Source: Thelonectria olida (Eukaryota > Ascomycota > Sordariomycetes > Hypocreales > Nectriaceae). Taken from it: DNA of 64,000 nucleotides. The DNA is taken from positions 124,001 to 188,000 of the forward strand of contig JAGPYM010000039.1 in NCBI GenBank assembly GCA_020736575.1, read 5' to 3'. Positions 1 through 10,426 of this stretch are shown here, in pieces; positions within the stretch are counted from its first letter, which is position 1, and each line of letters begins with the position of its first letter. The notes under the pieces are model-generated. The model was not told the origin of the DNA and searched no databases. It saw nothing but the letters and a program-made list of their open reading frames with translations. Made by a program: the position numbers and the translations under genes.

Positions 1-388
1 AGATCTTGAGTTCCATCATCACATCTCGCAGACTCTTGTCCCAGTTATCGCCGCCGCGCTTATGGTCGACGCCGGGCTGTTTGACGACGACAAATCGCTT
101 TTTTCGGTCGAAATTTCCACCCCATACATCGATTTGGGTGATGGATTCGTATGGCACGCGCCGAACGGTAAAGGAGCCGCCGGCACCTAGCAACAGCGTG
201 CCCGTAACCGAAGGAACTCCCATGCGATTGTTGCTTCCAGTCGGGCCCTCTATAGAGAACTGATGTCTCGCCAAGGTATCAATGTCAATCAACTCGAGGT
301 ACTCTGGGATAGGAGGGACTGTCCCGGGCGAGGTAGTCCCGGGCGCCATCAAGTTGGCAGTGGTCGAGCCACCCATTGGAGGTGACAT
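1..388 (-). CDS. protein kinase-like protein, N-terminal part (runs off left edge)
   Basis: This minus-strand frame opens at an ATG at 388 and stays open for 129 codons to the window edge, so only the N-terminus is visible. After about 35 Gly/Pro/Thr-rich residues comes a compact segment with MGVPSVTG, VRRVPYESI and DRKKRFVVVKQPG, then a helix containing DVMMELKI. The VVVKQP lysine followed by a helix with a glutamate resembles the N-lobe of a protein kinase (VAxK lysine plus alpha-C Glu), but the catalytic loop lies outside the window, so activity cannot be judged. The gene is head to head with the HeLo/pseudokinase gene at 892-2646, about 500 bp apart, which suggests a shared promoter region. 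The kinase assignment is inferred from this pattern alone; the coding frame itself is fairly secure. Confidence 0.6.
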   Translation of the reverse strand, partial: MSPPMGGSTTANLMAPGTTSPGTVPPIPEYLELIDIDTLARHQFSIEGPTGSNNRMGVPSVTGTLLLGAGGSFTVRRVPYESITQIDVWGGNFDRKKRFVVVKQPGVDHKRGGDNWDKSLRDVMMELKI

Positions 389-891
389 TTTGTTATCGTC
401 AATTCGTGGCCGAGGTTGAGTTTCTCTGACTCTCCAGCTGGCAGCTTGGAATAAAAGAGGGACTTTTTGATGATCACGTATTCGAGGGCACCCATGTTTA
501 GCTTTTATAGGCTCCAGGCTATGGAAACGCCTGATCGACTTTCAACCGTATGTTGAGGCGAGGAATGCAGCACAACTTGCGTGTCTGGCTGTTCAGCCGC
601 ACCTCGCTTCGCATAAGCGTATGTGGTGTGGCTGCAACAAGCCAATCGCTGGCCTAATTCAGCCAAGGGCTGTGGTGGAATGTGACATGGCTTGCAGCCC
701 GACACACATGGCGAGACCATGAGCCTAATTGTTGCGCCGGATCTCGGGACCTTCGGAGAGAGAGGGCGTCACGGCCTACGACGCCCTTGCTCAAGCCTCG
801 ATTCTTGTCCTCTTCACCCTCCCGAACTCACTCAGCCAGAAAAGACATCAATACATCCCCTCTCGGCATTTGCGGCCGAGCTGTGCACAGA
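389..891. promoter_or_regulatory. divergent intergenic region between two kinase-like genes
   Basis: About 500 bp separate the two divergent start codons. It presumably holds both promoters. An in-frame ATG at 682 would extend the right-hand protein by 70 residues, but that stretch is Arg/Ser/Pro-rich and does not look like a conserved domain, so it is treated as leader. No convincing TATA box was seen. Confidence 0.35.
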
Positions 892-2646
892 ATGAGTGGC
901 CTAGAAACAACATCTGCCCTTGTTGAGCTCGTCAGGGCCACCTATGACGGCTATCAGTACGTCTCTCGCTTCATCGCCAGCATCAAGAACATGGGGCATG
1001 ACGTGGCCACATTGGAGCTCAACTTTAGAGAGGAGCTGACAAAGACATCAGTCTTTGCACAGGCCTACAACCTCCTCATTGACGAGAACATGCCTCCTCC
1101 CATCTCCATGCCCTCCATGTGGACTGTTACTGTCATCGAGCGCTTCGCAGTGCTTAAAACGCACTTAGAACAAGCTGAGGAACTTGCGAACCGATATTCT
1201 GATATTGCAGTCCCGGAAGAGACTACGGATCTCAAGAACCGGGCACATGCCGCTGCATTCGATCTCCGAAGGCGACCAACGGAGAGCCTAGCAGTCATAA
1301 ACGAAGCAAACCAGGCGAGGAAGCGCATCCAATCCTTGCAGAAAGGAGCCAACTTTAGAACGAAGCTAGCATGGTCAATGAAGAACAAGTCGAGGCTGGA
1401 AGACGCAGTCCAGCACTTGAGAGACGATAACGCCTCGCTGCTTGGCCTGACCATGCACAGCATGCTCAACGCCATGTACGACGCAGTTCTCAGCCAACTA
1501 CCCCTGATAGAAATGCGATCAAGGTCAGGAGGCCGCGGCAGCGCTGCTTTTGACGCAGAAGCCCGGGCCTATGAGAGGAGAAAGAACGAGCAGACCCAGG
1601 CCCAGAGGCTCACCGAGGCCTTGGACGAGGAATCGGCGCAGCAGAAGGAAGCAAGAATGCTCAACATTGCCCAATTTCCGGCGTTGTTGCTCCCAAACAT
1701 AGAATTGCCAGACGATCGAACAAGAACCACAACTGACTATGTGGATTGCTCTGGAAAGCCGGAGAGTGTCGTCGTGGAATGGAAGGAGTGCGAGAACTCT
1801 GGACACGACCACCCCCATCTGACCGAGGAGCAGCTCACTTCTCGCATCAGTGATGTCGTTGCGATTCTCAACTCACCGCCATCGTGCCTGGAACACGTTC
1901 TACCCTCTGTTGGCTTCTTTCGAGACAACAGATTGAACAGCCGAGGGTCCAGCTGGATCGGCATCGCATATCAGATGTCCAGTGTCACTTACACCGGAGA
2001 ATACAGAACACTTCGGGACCTTCTCACGCCGCCACACCTCCGCAGCGCAAAGGAATCGGGCCCATACGGAAAGCCTCCATTGGGAGAGCGGTTCCGGCTT
2101 GCCCAGAATCTGGCCCAAAGTGTGCTCCAGATTCATAATTGCGGTTGGTTTCACAAAGGCCTCAGGCCAGAGAACGTTGTATTCTTTTCCCACCAGAACT
2201 CGGTCGCCGACCCATACCTTCTAGGTTGGGAAAGCTCCAGGTCAGGTCAAGAAGACCAGCTCACCGAGGCAGTTCATTCCTGGGTGGACGATGCAAAGCT
2301 GTACCGACATCCAGATTGGTTCAAAGAGCCAATCACGTCCACTTCGAGATATCGTGCTGAGTTTGACCAGTACCAACTTGGTTGTCTGCTCTTGGAAATA
2401 GGCCGATGGGTGTTGATTGGCAGCAAAGGGTTGAGGGGTGCAACGTCTCGCACGTTCAGCGACGATGAAGAGGGCCGGCATCTTTGGCGGCTGTATCTGG
2501 TGGAGAAGGCTTCAACACTTGCCACTGAGATGGGCGAAATCTACTGCAACGTGGTCAAGAACCTTTTGCTTGGGTTGAATGCCGATGGTAAAGGACTCGA
2601 GTTTTGGCATGCGGTCGTTTTGGAACTGTTGAAGTGCAACGCCTGA
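892..2646 (+). CDS. HeLo-like domain protein with degenerate C-terminal protein kinase domain
   Basis: Single-exon gene of 584 residues starting at MSGLETTS. The first ~230 residues are helical and resemble the HeLo/prion-inhibition type N-domain of fungal HET-s-like proteins (SALVELVRATYDGYQYV, then heptad-like helices). After a charged coiled-coil linker a kinase fold follows: a VVVEWKE strand, WFHKGLRPENVVFF in place of the catalytic loop (near residue 419), a LLGWESSR segment in place of DFG (near 442) and FDQYQLGCLLLE of the C-lobe (near 491). The HRD aspartate is missing (HKG) and there is no DFG, so this is probably a pseudokinase. Known relatives combine a HeLo/HET-s-like domain with kinase-like modules in fungal non-self recognition or programmed cell death. 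That role is inference; the domain layout is seen. It is head to head with another kinase-like gene. Confidence 0.75.
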   Translation: MSGLETTSALVELVRATYDGYQYVSRFIASIKNMGHDVATLELNFREELTKTSVFAQAYNLLIDENMPPPISMPSMWTVTVIERFAVLKTHLEQAEELANRYSDIAVPEETTDLKNRAHAAAFDLRRRPTESLAVINEANQARKRIQSLQKGANFRTKLAWSMKNKSRLEDAVQHLRDDNASLLGLTMHSMLNAMYDAVLSQLPLIEMRSRSGGRGSAAFDAEARAYERRKNEQTQAQRLTEALDEESAQQKEARMLNIAQFPALLLPNIELPDDRTRTTTDYVDCSGKPESVVVEWKECENSGHDHPHLTEEQLTSRISDVVAILNSPPSCLEHVLPSVGFFRDNRLNSRGSSWIGIAYQMSSVTYTGEYRTLRDLLTPPHLRSAKESGPYGKPPLGERFRLAQNLAQSVLQIHNCGWFHKGLRPENVVFFSHQNSVADPYLLGWESSRSGQEDQLTEAVHSWVDDAKLYRHPDWFKEPITSTSRYRAEFDQYQLGCLLLEIGRWVLIGSKGLRGATSRTFSDDEEGRHLWRLYLVEKASTLATEMGEIYCNVVKNLLLGLNADGKGLEFWHAVVLELLKCNA

Positions 2647-3133
2647 GGTCAGTTTCTAGATGGCAAGTAATGTGATTGATAGTACTACACAATGGCTTGC
2701 TTCTTTAGCCATTGCCAACGTTACTGATTGTCCGCATATCATGCTCAAAAGACCTGAACTGGCCTGTCACCAAATCATGAGACTGATATCATTTAATGCC
2801 CGACCCGCACGACTGGATTTTGCGGCCACGTTGCTCTGCAATGATGGCCTTACACTTGGTAGATGAGGTTTTCGTCGAGAGCAAAGACCACGACCTGCCT
2901 GAGTTTCACACTCTCAGCTCGTGCTCTCTACAGTATTTGTTTCATGAATTAGTTTCAGCCATTGACGAGAGGGAGAAAACTGGGTATGTCGAGGCGCAGC
3001 GACCTGCAGCCTGATCCTTCGAACAACAACCAACAACCAACAGTGTATTGCCACTGTCTCTTCTCCTGTCTCGTTTGTCGCATCTCCCACCTCTTCAAAT
3101 CACTCTTTCATTCTTGGCTACTGCTAGTACATC
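2647..3133. other. intergenic region, no gene seen
   Basis: This holds the 3' end of the pseudokinase gene and the pyrimidine-rich 5' region of the next gene (CT-rich from about 3050 to 3120). No gene, repeat or RNA was recognised. Confidence 0.5.
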
Positions 3134-5518
3134 ATGGAAAATACCTCGCATTCCGAGCCGTCAGACGAACTCCCGCCAGACGACGTCCCGAGAGACCAAG
3201 CTCAAGGCAGCGAAACCGAAACCACGCCTCTCAGCTCGGATGACTCAAAAGACGAAAATGATGCCACTCTCATCCCTGTAACCGAGTCCAAGTCCCATCG
3301 GGCGCGAGTTTGGGAATCTCTGGCAGTCCTTCTCGCCTTCACGGGTTTCCTCGTCACGGTAGCCGCCATGATATTCCTTCCTCTGGCGATATGGTCAGGA
3401 TATGGCGACTCTGGGATGTTTCCCGAGAGTCGAACAGACTCAACGCCAATCAAACCGAAGACAGCCGTTGCGTACAACTTGGACTTTCCATTACTTTATC
3501 CCGACATTGCATCGAAGCCAGGATCGGAATGCCGCAAAGCCTGGGATGCCCTCACGCATATCCCTTGTCACGACAAGCTCTTCAATAGAGCCAGTGACAA
3601 CAGTACATGGAGAACTCTGGAATGGGACCCGATGTACTTTCTTCCAAGGATTTGTGAGAACCGTTGCAGGGCTGCTCTCGACAAAGCCTACGGCCAGCTC
3701 TCAGCCAAGTGCTCATCCGCTGATACCTTTGTCCTCCAAGGCTACCATGGCATGTTCAGCCCGGCATGGCTGGAGTCTGGTCCTGCTGCTGCCGTCGAGG
3801 TGCTGGTGCGCAGAACCGAGCATTTATGCCGCTCCAGCCCTGTTGACGACAGTGACTACGAGTATTGCCACATTGATATGCTCGAGCGATTTGGTGTCAT
3901 GGACGGCGTGAACCCGAACCTATGGGCCATCAACACATTTATGAGGGACACGGACAAGAACGGCTTTGAACGGGGGGGCCGGAAGAGAGGCTCCAGGGAG
4001 ACAGGAACATATCGCTACCGGTACAACTACAAAGTCCGAGATCAGAAACTCGGCCCCGGAGCCGGCGAAACGTCCTGCAGTTGGTGCACCTTCGACTTTT
4101 TCAACCGCACCCTCAACTCCTGGACTCAAGGTGCCCATCTCAGCCCGGAAAGCAACCAGCCCGTCTCACTGCCAGAGTTCTTACGTCGTGTGAGAAGGGC
4201 CGGTCGACGCTGTGCCCCAACCGCGAAGTGGGACGAGATGTATAACGCGGCCGTTGCTCGCTACATCTCAACTGGTGTCTTGCCAGCTGACTGGGAAGTG
4301 ACACTGCCATCAGGGGACCTGCATTACTTGATCCACAACGGTCCCTCTCTGGGTGACTCCCCCATCTTGGAAATCCGGGCTGAGCGGGCTCGTCTTTCCA
4401 GTCCACAATTTCGGCAGAGTTGGAATGGGACACGCCTTGAACTGTCCCACTCCACGAGCTGCCTTGTCACGCTAGAACGGAATTATCTCTCAACAAATTC
4501 CTACATCAATCTTCCTAAGGATATGCTATCCAAGATGATGGGAGAGGAGCGAGAGTCAACAGCCCTTCGCGAAGCATACTGCAGCCAGTCAACCTCCAAG
4601 GCCCTTGAAGCCTTGTCTGATACCGCATGTCTGCCCAGCCTGACGACTTCTAAAGTTCTTGAGTTGGCCAAAGAATATCGCGCTTCCAGACGCACACGCG
4701 AGGTATACTGCGATCTGTTCGGGCAGCGGTCGTACCAATGGAACTGTGCTCAAAGCCTGGGTAGCATGAACAAGACTAGTTGGGCATTCACTGGCCGCCC
4801 CAAAACCACTGTATTCCTCGCCGAGCTTGACACCGCGCTCGAAGAGCTCAAGAAAAAGCTCTCTCTCGAGGAGGTAGCCCCCTCTCTCAACAACAACAAC
4901 AACCAGAAACAGCTCTCCTCTAGCAAATCGAGGGCCAAAGCGGCCGCGGATCGTTCGAAGGAAAAGATTCTTGGCAATACTGTCTGTGCCGGCTGCATTT
5001 GGAAATGGCTGACAGGCACCAGCATGGACGAGATTATGGAAAACATGCGTGGTGCCTCATCCGTGTCCGAGTATGTCAACTTTGTCAAGAAATACCACAC
5101 CACATGTACGTCCTTAGGCGCAACTTGGCTCGGCGGCGTGCCATACGGTGACGACCCCATCGTTTGGCGTGTCAAGAATGAGGACGGGAAAGTGTTGCGG
5201 TATATCAAGGGGCCAAAAGTAGTGTGGTATGGCGATGCAGTGCACGCAGTGGATGAGGCCACTGGGGAAGTGACTATTTACCAACGGCATAGGGGCAACA
5301 GGCCTGGGCTGGATGTTGGGTCGCTGTGGCATGTCTTGCAGGCGCAGAGAGGCTTGGATGCTAAGGCACAGGGGAGATTCGAGGAGTGGAAGGCAGAGGA
5401 GGAAGAGCATCGAAAGGAGGCCGACAAGGCAGTTTGGACGGTAGATGAGAGATCGGGAGATCTCGAGTACATCAGGCCGAAGAATGGGCTCCAGGGGGAG
5501 AAGAAGGAGCAGGAGTAG
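3134..5518 (+). CDS. large single-pass membrane protein of unknown function
   Basis: Single-exon gene of 794 residues from an ATG preceded by a pyrimidine-rich leader. The first ~55 residues are acidic and Ser/Pro-rich and look cytosolic. One strongly hydrophobic helix (about residues 61-87, LAVLLAFTGFLVTVAAMIF) follows, so the rest is probably luminal or extracellular. The large distal part carries many scattered cysteines (for example CRKAW, CENRC, CSWCTF, CAGCIWKW) and several N-glycosylation sequons, which suits a disulfide-bonded luminal domain. A short asparagine run (NNNNN, encoded by CAACAACAACAACAAC near 4895) interrupts it, and the last ~70 residues are charged and helical. No known catalytic motif was recognised. 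The reading frame, codon use and length make it a secure gene, but I cannot assign a function. Confidence 0.8.
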   Translation: MENTSHSEPSDELPPDDVPRDQAQGSETETTPLSSDDSKDENDATLIPVTESKSHRARVWESLAVLLAFTGFLVTVAAMIFLPLAIWSGYGDSGMFPESRTDSTPIKPKTAVAYNLDFPLLYPDIASKPGSECRKAWDALTHIPCHDKLFNRASDNSTWRTLEWDPMYFLPRICENRCRAALDKAYGQLSAKCSSADTFVLQGYHGMFSPAWLESGPAAAVEVLVRRTEHLCRSSPVDDSDYEYCHIDMLERFGVMDGVNPNLWAINTFMRDTDKNGFERGGRKRGSRETGTYRYRYNYKVRDQKLGPGAGETSCSWCTFDFFNRTLNSWTQGAHLSPESNQPVSLPEFLRRVRRAGRRCAPTAKWDEMYNAAVARYISTGVLPADWEVTLPSGDLHYLIHNGPSLGDSPILEIRAERARLSSPQFRQSWNGTRLELSHSTSCLVTLERNYLSTNSYINLPKDMLSKMMGEERESTALREAYCSQSTSKALEALSDTACLPSLTTSKVLELAKEYRASRRTREVYCDLFGQRSYQWNCAQSLGSMNKTSWAFTGRPKTTVFLAELDTALEELKKKLSLEEVAPSLNNNNNQKQLSSSKSRAKAAADRSKEKILGNTVCAGCIWKWLTGTSMDEIMENMRGASSVSEYVNFVKKYHTTCTSLGATWLGGVPYGDDPIVWRVKNEDGKVLRYIKGPKVVWYGDAVHAVDEATGEVTIYQRHRGNRPGLDVGSLWHVLQAQRGLDAKAQGRFEEWKAEEEEHRKEADKAVWTVDERSGDLEYIRPKNGLQGEKKEQE

Positions 5519-6127
5519 AAGCAGGATTACCAACACTTCCTTCCAAGTAGACCTTTCTTTTACATTTGTGCTCTTGTTTCGAGAGCCGACTGGAGTGAAC
5601 TACGAAGGGAACCGTATGTCGTCTGCGCAGGCCGTGTTGATGGCAAGCATACTTGGCTTTGTCTATGCTCGGATCTAAGATTTCCTTGGGGGAAATGCAC
5701 ATAGAGTAAGAGCTAATTAAATTATTATCTTGGTAGGACTTTCTCTCATTCTATTCTCGACTTGACTAATATCATCAACTGTACTGGAAGGCTCGGTTAT
5801 CGTTCATTATTCCACATTCCACCTCTCAACTCGGGCAACACAATATCGTAGACGTATTTTGATGCAAAACGTGCAAAGTAACCTCGCAGTCTTGCGCCCA
5901 TTCTGTAACGCTCTGATAAGCTATTCAGCCAACGACCATAATACGCACTAACAATGATTACGAATACTTCGTATTCGTACTGGAACCTCATTCTTTCTGC
6001 TTTACCCCACATGTGATGGACGCTGAAGATCCACCACCGGTGCGTGTATTTATTAAGGAGATGATACGCCAACTTCGATGCTGGATAGTATCCCTCTCAT
6101 TCTCTCTTTTGCCTCCCCACTGTCATC
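5519..6127. other. intergenic region, no gene seen
   Basis: AT-rich 3' sequence of the membrane-protein gene followed by the promoter of the haem-pathway gene. A pyrimidine-rich tract (TCTCATTCTCTCTTTTGCC) ends just before the ATG at 6128. No other coding frame was convincing. Confidence 0.5.
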
Positions 6128-7188
6128 ATGGCGGAAACCTCTTCTACTGTCCAACCGCCATTGCGAATCGGTACGCGGCGATCCATCCTGGCCGTCGTAC
6201 AGGCCGAGGGCGTCCGTGACACTCTGCAAAAGATTGCTCCCGAACGATCGTTTGAGATTGAAGCACTCCGCACTCTCGGTGACAAAGACAAGTCTACGGC
6301 CCTGTACGATTTTGGTGCAAAGAGCCTATGGACAACCGAGTTGGAGGAGAAGCTCACTTCTGGCGAGCTGGACGTCATTGTGCATTGTCTCAAAGGTGAG
6401 GCCGTCTCTCTACAAGCACTGGCAAGCCCCTTTCGGTTAACAGTTAACGAGATATGCCAACCATGCTCCCCGACTCGTGCGATCTGGCTGCCATTCCGCT
6501 TCGCGATGATCCCCGAGACGCGCTGGTTGTGAAGGCTGGCCTGTCTTACACCAGCTTGAAGACGCTACCTGAAGGCGCAGTAGTTGGCACTTCATCAGTG
6601 CGACGCTCGGCACAGCTTCGCCGTCTCTACCCCCATTTGCGATTCGCCAACCTCCGTGGAAACGTTGAGACGCGTTTAGCAAAGATTGACAGCCCTGACA
6701 GCGAGTACACCTGCATGATCATGTCTGCGGCTGGTCTCGAGCGCCTTGGTCTGAAGCATCGCATCAACCAGTACTTGGGATCCAAGGACGGTGGTATTTT
6801 CCACGCCGTCGGTCAAGGAGCGCTAGGCTTTGAGACTCGAAAAGGAGACACCAAAACCTTGGAGTTGCTCAACCAGATGGTCGATGAAAAGTCGACCCTC
6901 GCCTGCCTTGCGGAGCGAGCTCTGATGCGGACCCTTGAAGGCGGCTGCAGTGTCCCCATTGGCGTCGAGACGGAATGGCTTGATCAATCACGAGATGTTC
7001 TGAGAATGAGAGCAATAGTCGTAAGCCTTGACGGCTCCCAAGCCGCCCAAGACAGCATCGATGCAACGGTTCAGAGTGAAGATGAAGCGACAGCACTCGG
7101 AAAGAAACTAGCAGCAGCACTTGTGAAAGAAGGGGCAGATGCTATTTTAAAAGAAATCAATGCCGAGCGTCCGTCAAAGGAATGGTGA
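6128..7188 (+). CDS. HEM3: porphobilinogen deaminase (hydroxymethylbilane synthase)
   Basis: Two exons, 6128-6395 and 6452-7188, split by a 56-nt GT-AG intron (6396-6451) and giving 334 residues, the usual length. The enzyme joins four porphobilinogen molecules into hydroxymethylbilane, the third step from 5-aminolevulinate in cytosolic haem biosynthesis. Family motifs in order: IGTRRSILAVVQAE near the N-terminus, AKSLWTTELEEKL, the KDMPT loop formed exactly across the splice, RDALVVKAG, GTSSVRRSAQL, LRGNVETRL, GQGALGFE, and EGGCSVPIG, whose cysteine anchors the dipyrromethane cofactor. The usual VHSLKDMPT reads VHCLKDMPT here, an unusual Ser-to-Cys change. The start is the first ATG after a pyrimidine-rich leader. 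It is a housekeeping gene among accessory genes. The identification is secure. Confidence 0.95.
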
Positions 7189-7534
7189 GGGGGAAAATGA
7201 GGGTCAGACCCCCGGAAGATCCCATCAATGCTAGGATTGTTTCCAGATGTAACACCATGCTATCAGTCCACTCAGACGTACAAATCCATGTAGATGGCCT
7301 GCCTTGTACATTTATTGCCCGACATGAATAAGACCAAGATCATAGCTTGTCATGTAGACGCCGAAATAAGAACCCGCTTAGCAATATGTTTGTCGCTCGT
7401 TAATATTCATTGTCTTGAAGGAGCCTCGCACTGCACACGACGGTCATGAAAAGCATTGAATCCGCACAATGAGGTGAAAATTCAGATTACATATAGGACG
7501 CATTAATATAACTGGACTTATCAGTCTTCCGTGC
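7189..7534. other. convergent 3' intergenic region
   Basis: Sequence between the ends of the haem gene and the Zn2Cys6 regulator. Only short shadow frames are present and no feature was recognised. Confidence 0.5.
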
Positions 7535-9943
7535 TCAGGACTCGAGGCCGTAGGAAGTGAATCCCGAGGAATCCACAGAATCAAACCACCCAGCGGCTTC
7601 CAAGATCCAGGATTCCAAGTCGGCTGCTTGCTCGCCTGCATCTGAACAATAATGATCGATCAACGCCTAGTTTGAATAATCAGTATCGAGAACAAAAAAG
7701 GCGATACAGCAACCAGCCTGACCACGGTTGTTACGTACCCAGTCAATGAACTCGGATCCGTCTCCCAATCCGGCAATCTGCTCGACGTGACATCCATCAT
7801 GTTGAATTTCGGCGTAATTGTACATGGTTGTAGTAGCTGCGTTGCCAGCTACCGCGGGCAGTCGTGACAGATTCTGATGGTCGTTCCACTTGCGGATGGT
7901 TGACTCCAAGGCACGAGAGGCAATCCGCGCCTCTGATGAGTACGACTCTGCAGACTCCCAAATCTTCTGTGCTGCTTTAATGGCCTCAATCTCGGCACCT
8001 TCTGTTTGCCGTTCGGCTTTCGTCACATCCGGAACTCGGGACCCTCGCAACGAATACTGTATTCGAAGAGTCACGTCAAGGCAAGTAACCATGGCAGCAA
8101 GAATAAAGTCGTTGGTGGTGAGAGCCGAAATCATCCACCTATCGTCGTGTAGCTGACCGCCAGGCTGCGTCGACAAATGGAGCTCTGCCTGTCGGCTCAA
8201 AACTTGGAGAGCGGCTTCGAGACAGGCGTGACGCGAGCGAGCATACTTGGGATCCTGTTGATGCACCAGATGCTGCCGATGCAGGATGATGATGCTCTTT
8301 AGATTCAGTATTTCGATGGTAGTTCGTCTCATAATGACAGCTGGGCCATCGATAAACGACCGCTTGATGGGCCTGTACCTTAGTACTTCTGGTACATTGT
8401 TGTATGCCTCTCTCAATGCGCCATCAAGGCTCATAGTCTCCTCAAGGGGGGGCATTTCAAGGCGCTGGGTATGGGCCACAGCCTTCTTGAACATGTCAAC
8501 AACTGGATTCTTGGCAATGGTGTATAGGACGACGGTGTGGTCAGAGTCGGGACGCTGGGGAGGGAGGACCAATGAGTCAGGGCCAAAATCGGAGTACTCA
8601 ATGTTACTCGGCAATTCCGTGTCGCAATACGCAGACGGTATCATGCTGGGTAGTCCCATCTGAAACGAGATCAAGGCATCAACCTGATAGATACTCCACC
8701 ACACCCTACGACGCATTTCGCTCTCAAACGGGGAGAGTTCAGAGCAACCAGGCAGTTTGGTGGGATCGCGGTGATAGCCCATGCGTATTGCAAGGCGTAT
8801 GATGACACCCATTAGAAACCAGAAACTGACATCTGTATCCTTTGTGCGGAGGTAGCATGTCTGAAGATAGACCAGCAGCGCCTCGAGCCCGTATTCTTTT
8901 GCCTCGGCGTAGTGACCCAGCACAAAGCATCGCTTTGCCATCTCGGACAAATCTCGAGGGGTCGGAATTGGTCCTCTCGGGCGATTGCTCATGTCTGAGA
9001 TCTGACACAGGCCTGCAGCCAGACTGAGGACGGCAAATAGCAACCCGATCCAGATGACGGATGTTTCGAGAGGATTTTCCCAAAAGCGTTCGTACTTTAG
9101 TTGTGTGAGTTGGGTGCTCGATAGAGCGGAGTTGCTACTTACCTCGAGTTGAAATTTATTTGGATGTAAAATAGCTGGTATTGGATCGTTAATATTCGAC
9201 AGAAAGGTTCGGCTTGGGCTCAATCTTACGCAATATTGTGAACCGCGAGTTGAAGTAATGGAAGACGAGGCTGTCAGAGACTGATCTCGGAGGCAAAGAC
9301 GCGACAATTTCCTGCAAGGTCGACACGGGACAATGACCAAAGCCAAGATCGAAACTGCCGTGGTCTGGCTCTTTCGATGCGTGGGCGGGTGGTGATGTCC
9401 CATGCGGTTGTATCGGGCCATGCTCACCCAGTTGCTCACGTATATCTCGAATATCCTTCAAAATGCTAGACCAGTGAGTTGAGTCGACGTAGCTCGTTTG
9501 GTTTGCTTCGGCCTGGGACGGGCTTGAGGAGCTGGTCGTCGGGGCTGGTATTGGAGCATCACCAGTTCCGTCTCGGCTGTTCTGAATTAAGCCACTCGAA
9601 GCGATAGATAATTCGTCCATAGGTGCCCCCAAGACGGGCGAAGTTGAGGTATGAGGGACATTCGGGATCAGTGAAGCAATCAGACCTTCAATATTCTTCA
9701 GTCGATCACTCACTGATGCTCGCTTGTTGACGTTCCGGTCGGCATTCGGAGCATAATGGCACGTCGTCCGTTTCCCTCTCTTGATGCATGTGTCACATGG
9801 TAAGCCACGATTGCACTTCAGTCTGTAGTTCGTCAACACATGCGAATTGGGTCTCTAGGAGTAAATGTGACATACTTGCGGGTCCGACAGGGCTCACACG
9901 AGACTGGTGGCCGGTTCCGCTTCTCAACCTTGGCTTGGCCCAT
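7535..9943 (-). CDS. Zn2Cys6 fungal transcription factor with fungal-specific middle homology region
   Basis: Reconstructed as five exons: 9943-9876, 9822-9230, 9174-9143, 9094-7739 and 7666-7535, giving 726 residues. Introns are 53, 55, 48 and 72 nt. The first splice creates the zinc cluster with cysteines at residues 16, 19, 26, 32, 35 and 44 (CEPCRTRKLKCNRG then PCDTC). Exons 2-4 join to ILHPNKFQLEYERFWENP, the start of the fungal_trans domain, followed by its RRVWWSIYQVD signature. The last intron replaces a poorly conserved readthrough tail with EFIDWALIDHY and a 44-codon exon, typical of the acidic C-terminus of this family; without it the protein would stop at 7667. It is a nuclear DNA-binding regulator. 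The gene is divergent from an SDR at 10427 (483 bp apart), a likely target. The family is certain; the last exon is probable. Confidence 0.88.
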
Positions 9944-10426
9944 GTCTCGTCCTCCAGGTCAATGACGGCAGTCTGCGAATGGACATACAAACTCCGTCTT
10001 CCGAGTGATGGTGAATCCAATACTTTGTTGAGGAAAGGGTCTCGACTTGGAATGGAACGTGGATGCTCATGGCGGATTTATTAAGCCCGTGGGAATGGGG
10101 GGCGTCAAGAAGGACGACTAGAGGGCGGGGATAATATCTCCGCATGACTTCGGAGATACAAGAGGCGCTTTTGTTAGTTAAAGCCGCCCGAGTATGCTAG
10201 TATAGAGTGTTTCGCGTAAGCCTCAGAGCTTCTCGCGATTGAGAATATCTCCATGGAGACGGCTTCTTGATTGAGATGTCTAATTTTGTTTTGGGGCGGC
10301 TCGTTGCAATAAAAGGACCTGGCTGCACCATGTGGAAATGGCATTCACCTCGATATTCCCAACCCGCCAACGCCTCACCTTTATTGTGCTTCCAAGACCC
10401 CCCGATCCTCGGTACTGACCGCCGCC
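9944..10426. promoter_or_regulatory. shared promoter region of regulator and SDR
   Basis: A 483-bp region between the divergent start codons at 9943 (minus) and 10427 (plus). It should contain both promoters and possibly autoregulatory sites for the Zn2Cys6 factor. I did not find a clear pair of CGG/CCG triplets that I could defend. Confidence 0.4.

Noticed and set aside
682..891. 70-residue N-terminal extension of the HeLo/pseudokinase protein
   Set aside because: Arg/Ser/Pro-rich, open in several frames and without domain character; the HeLo-like start fits the ATG at 892.
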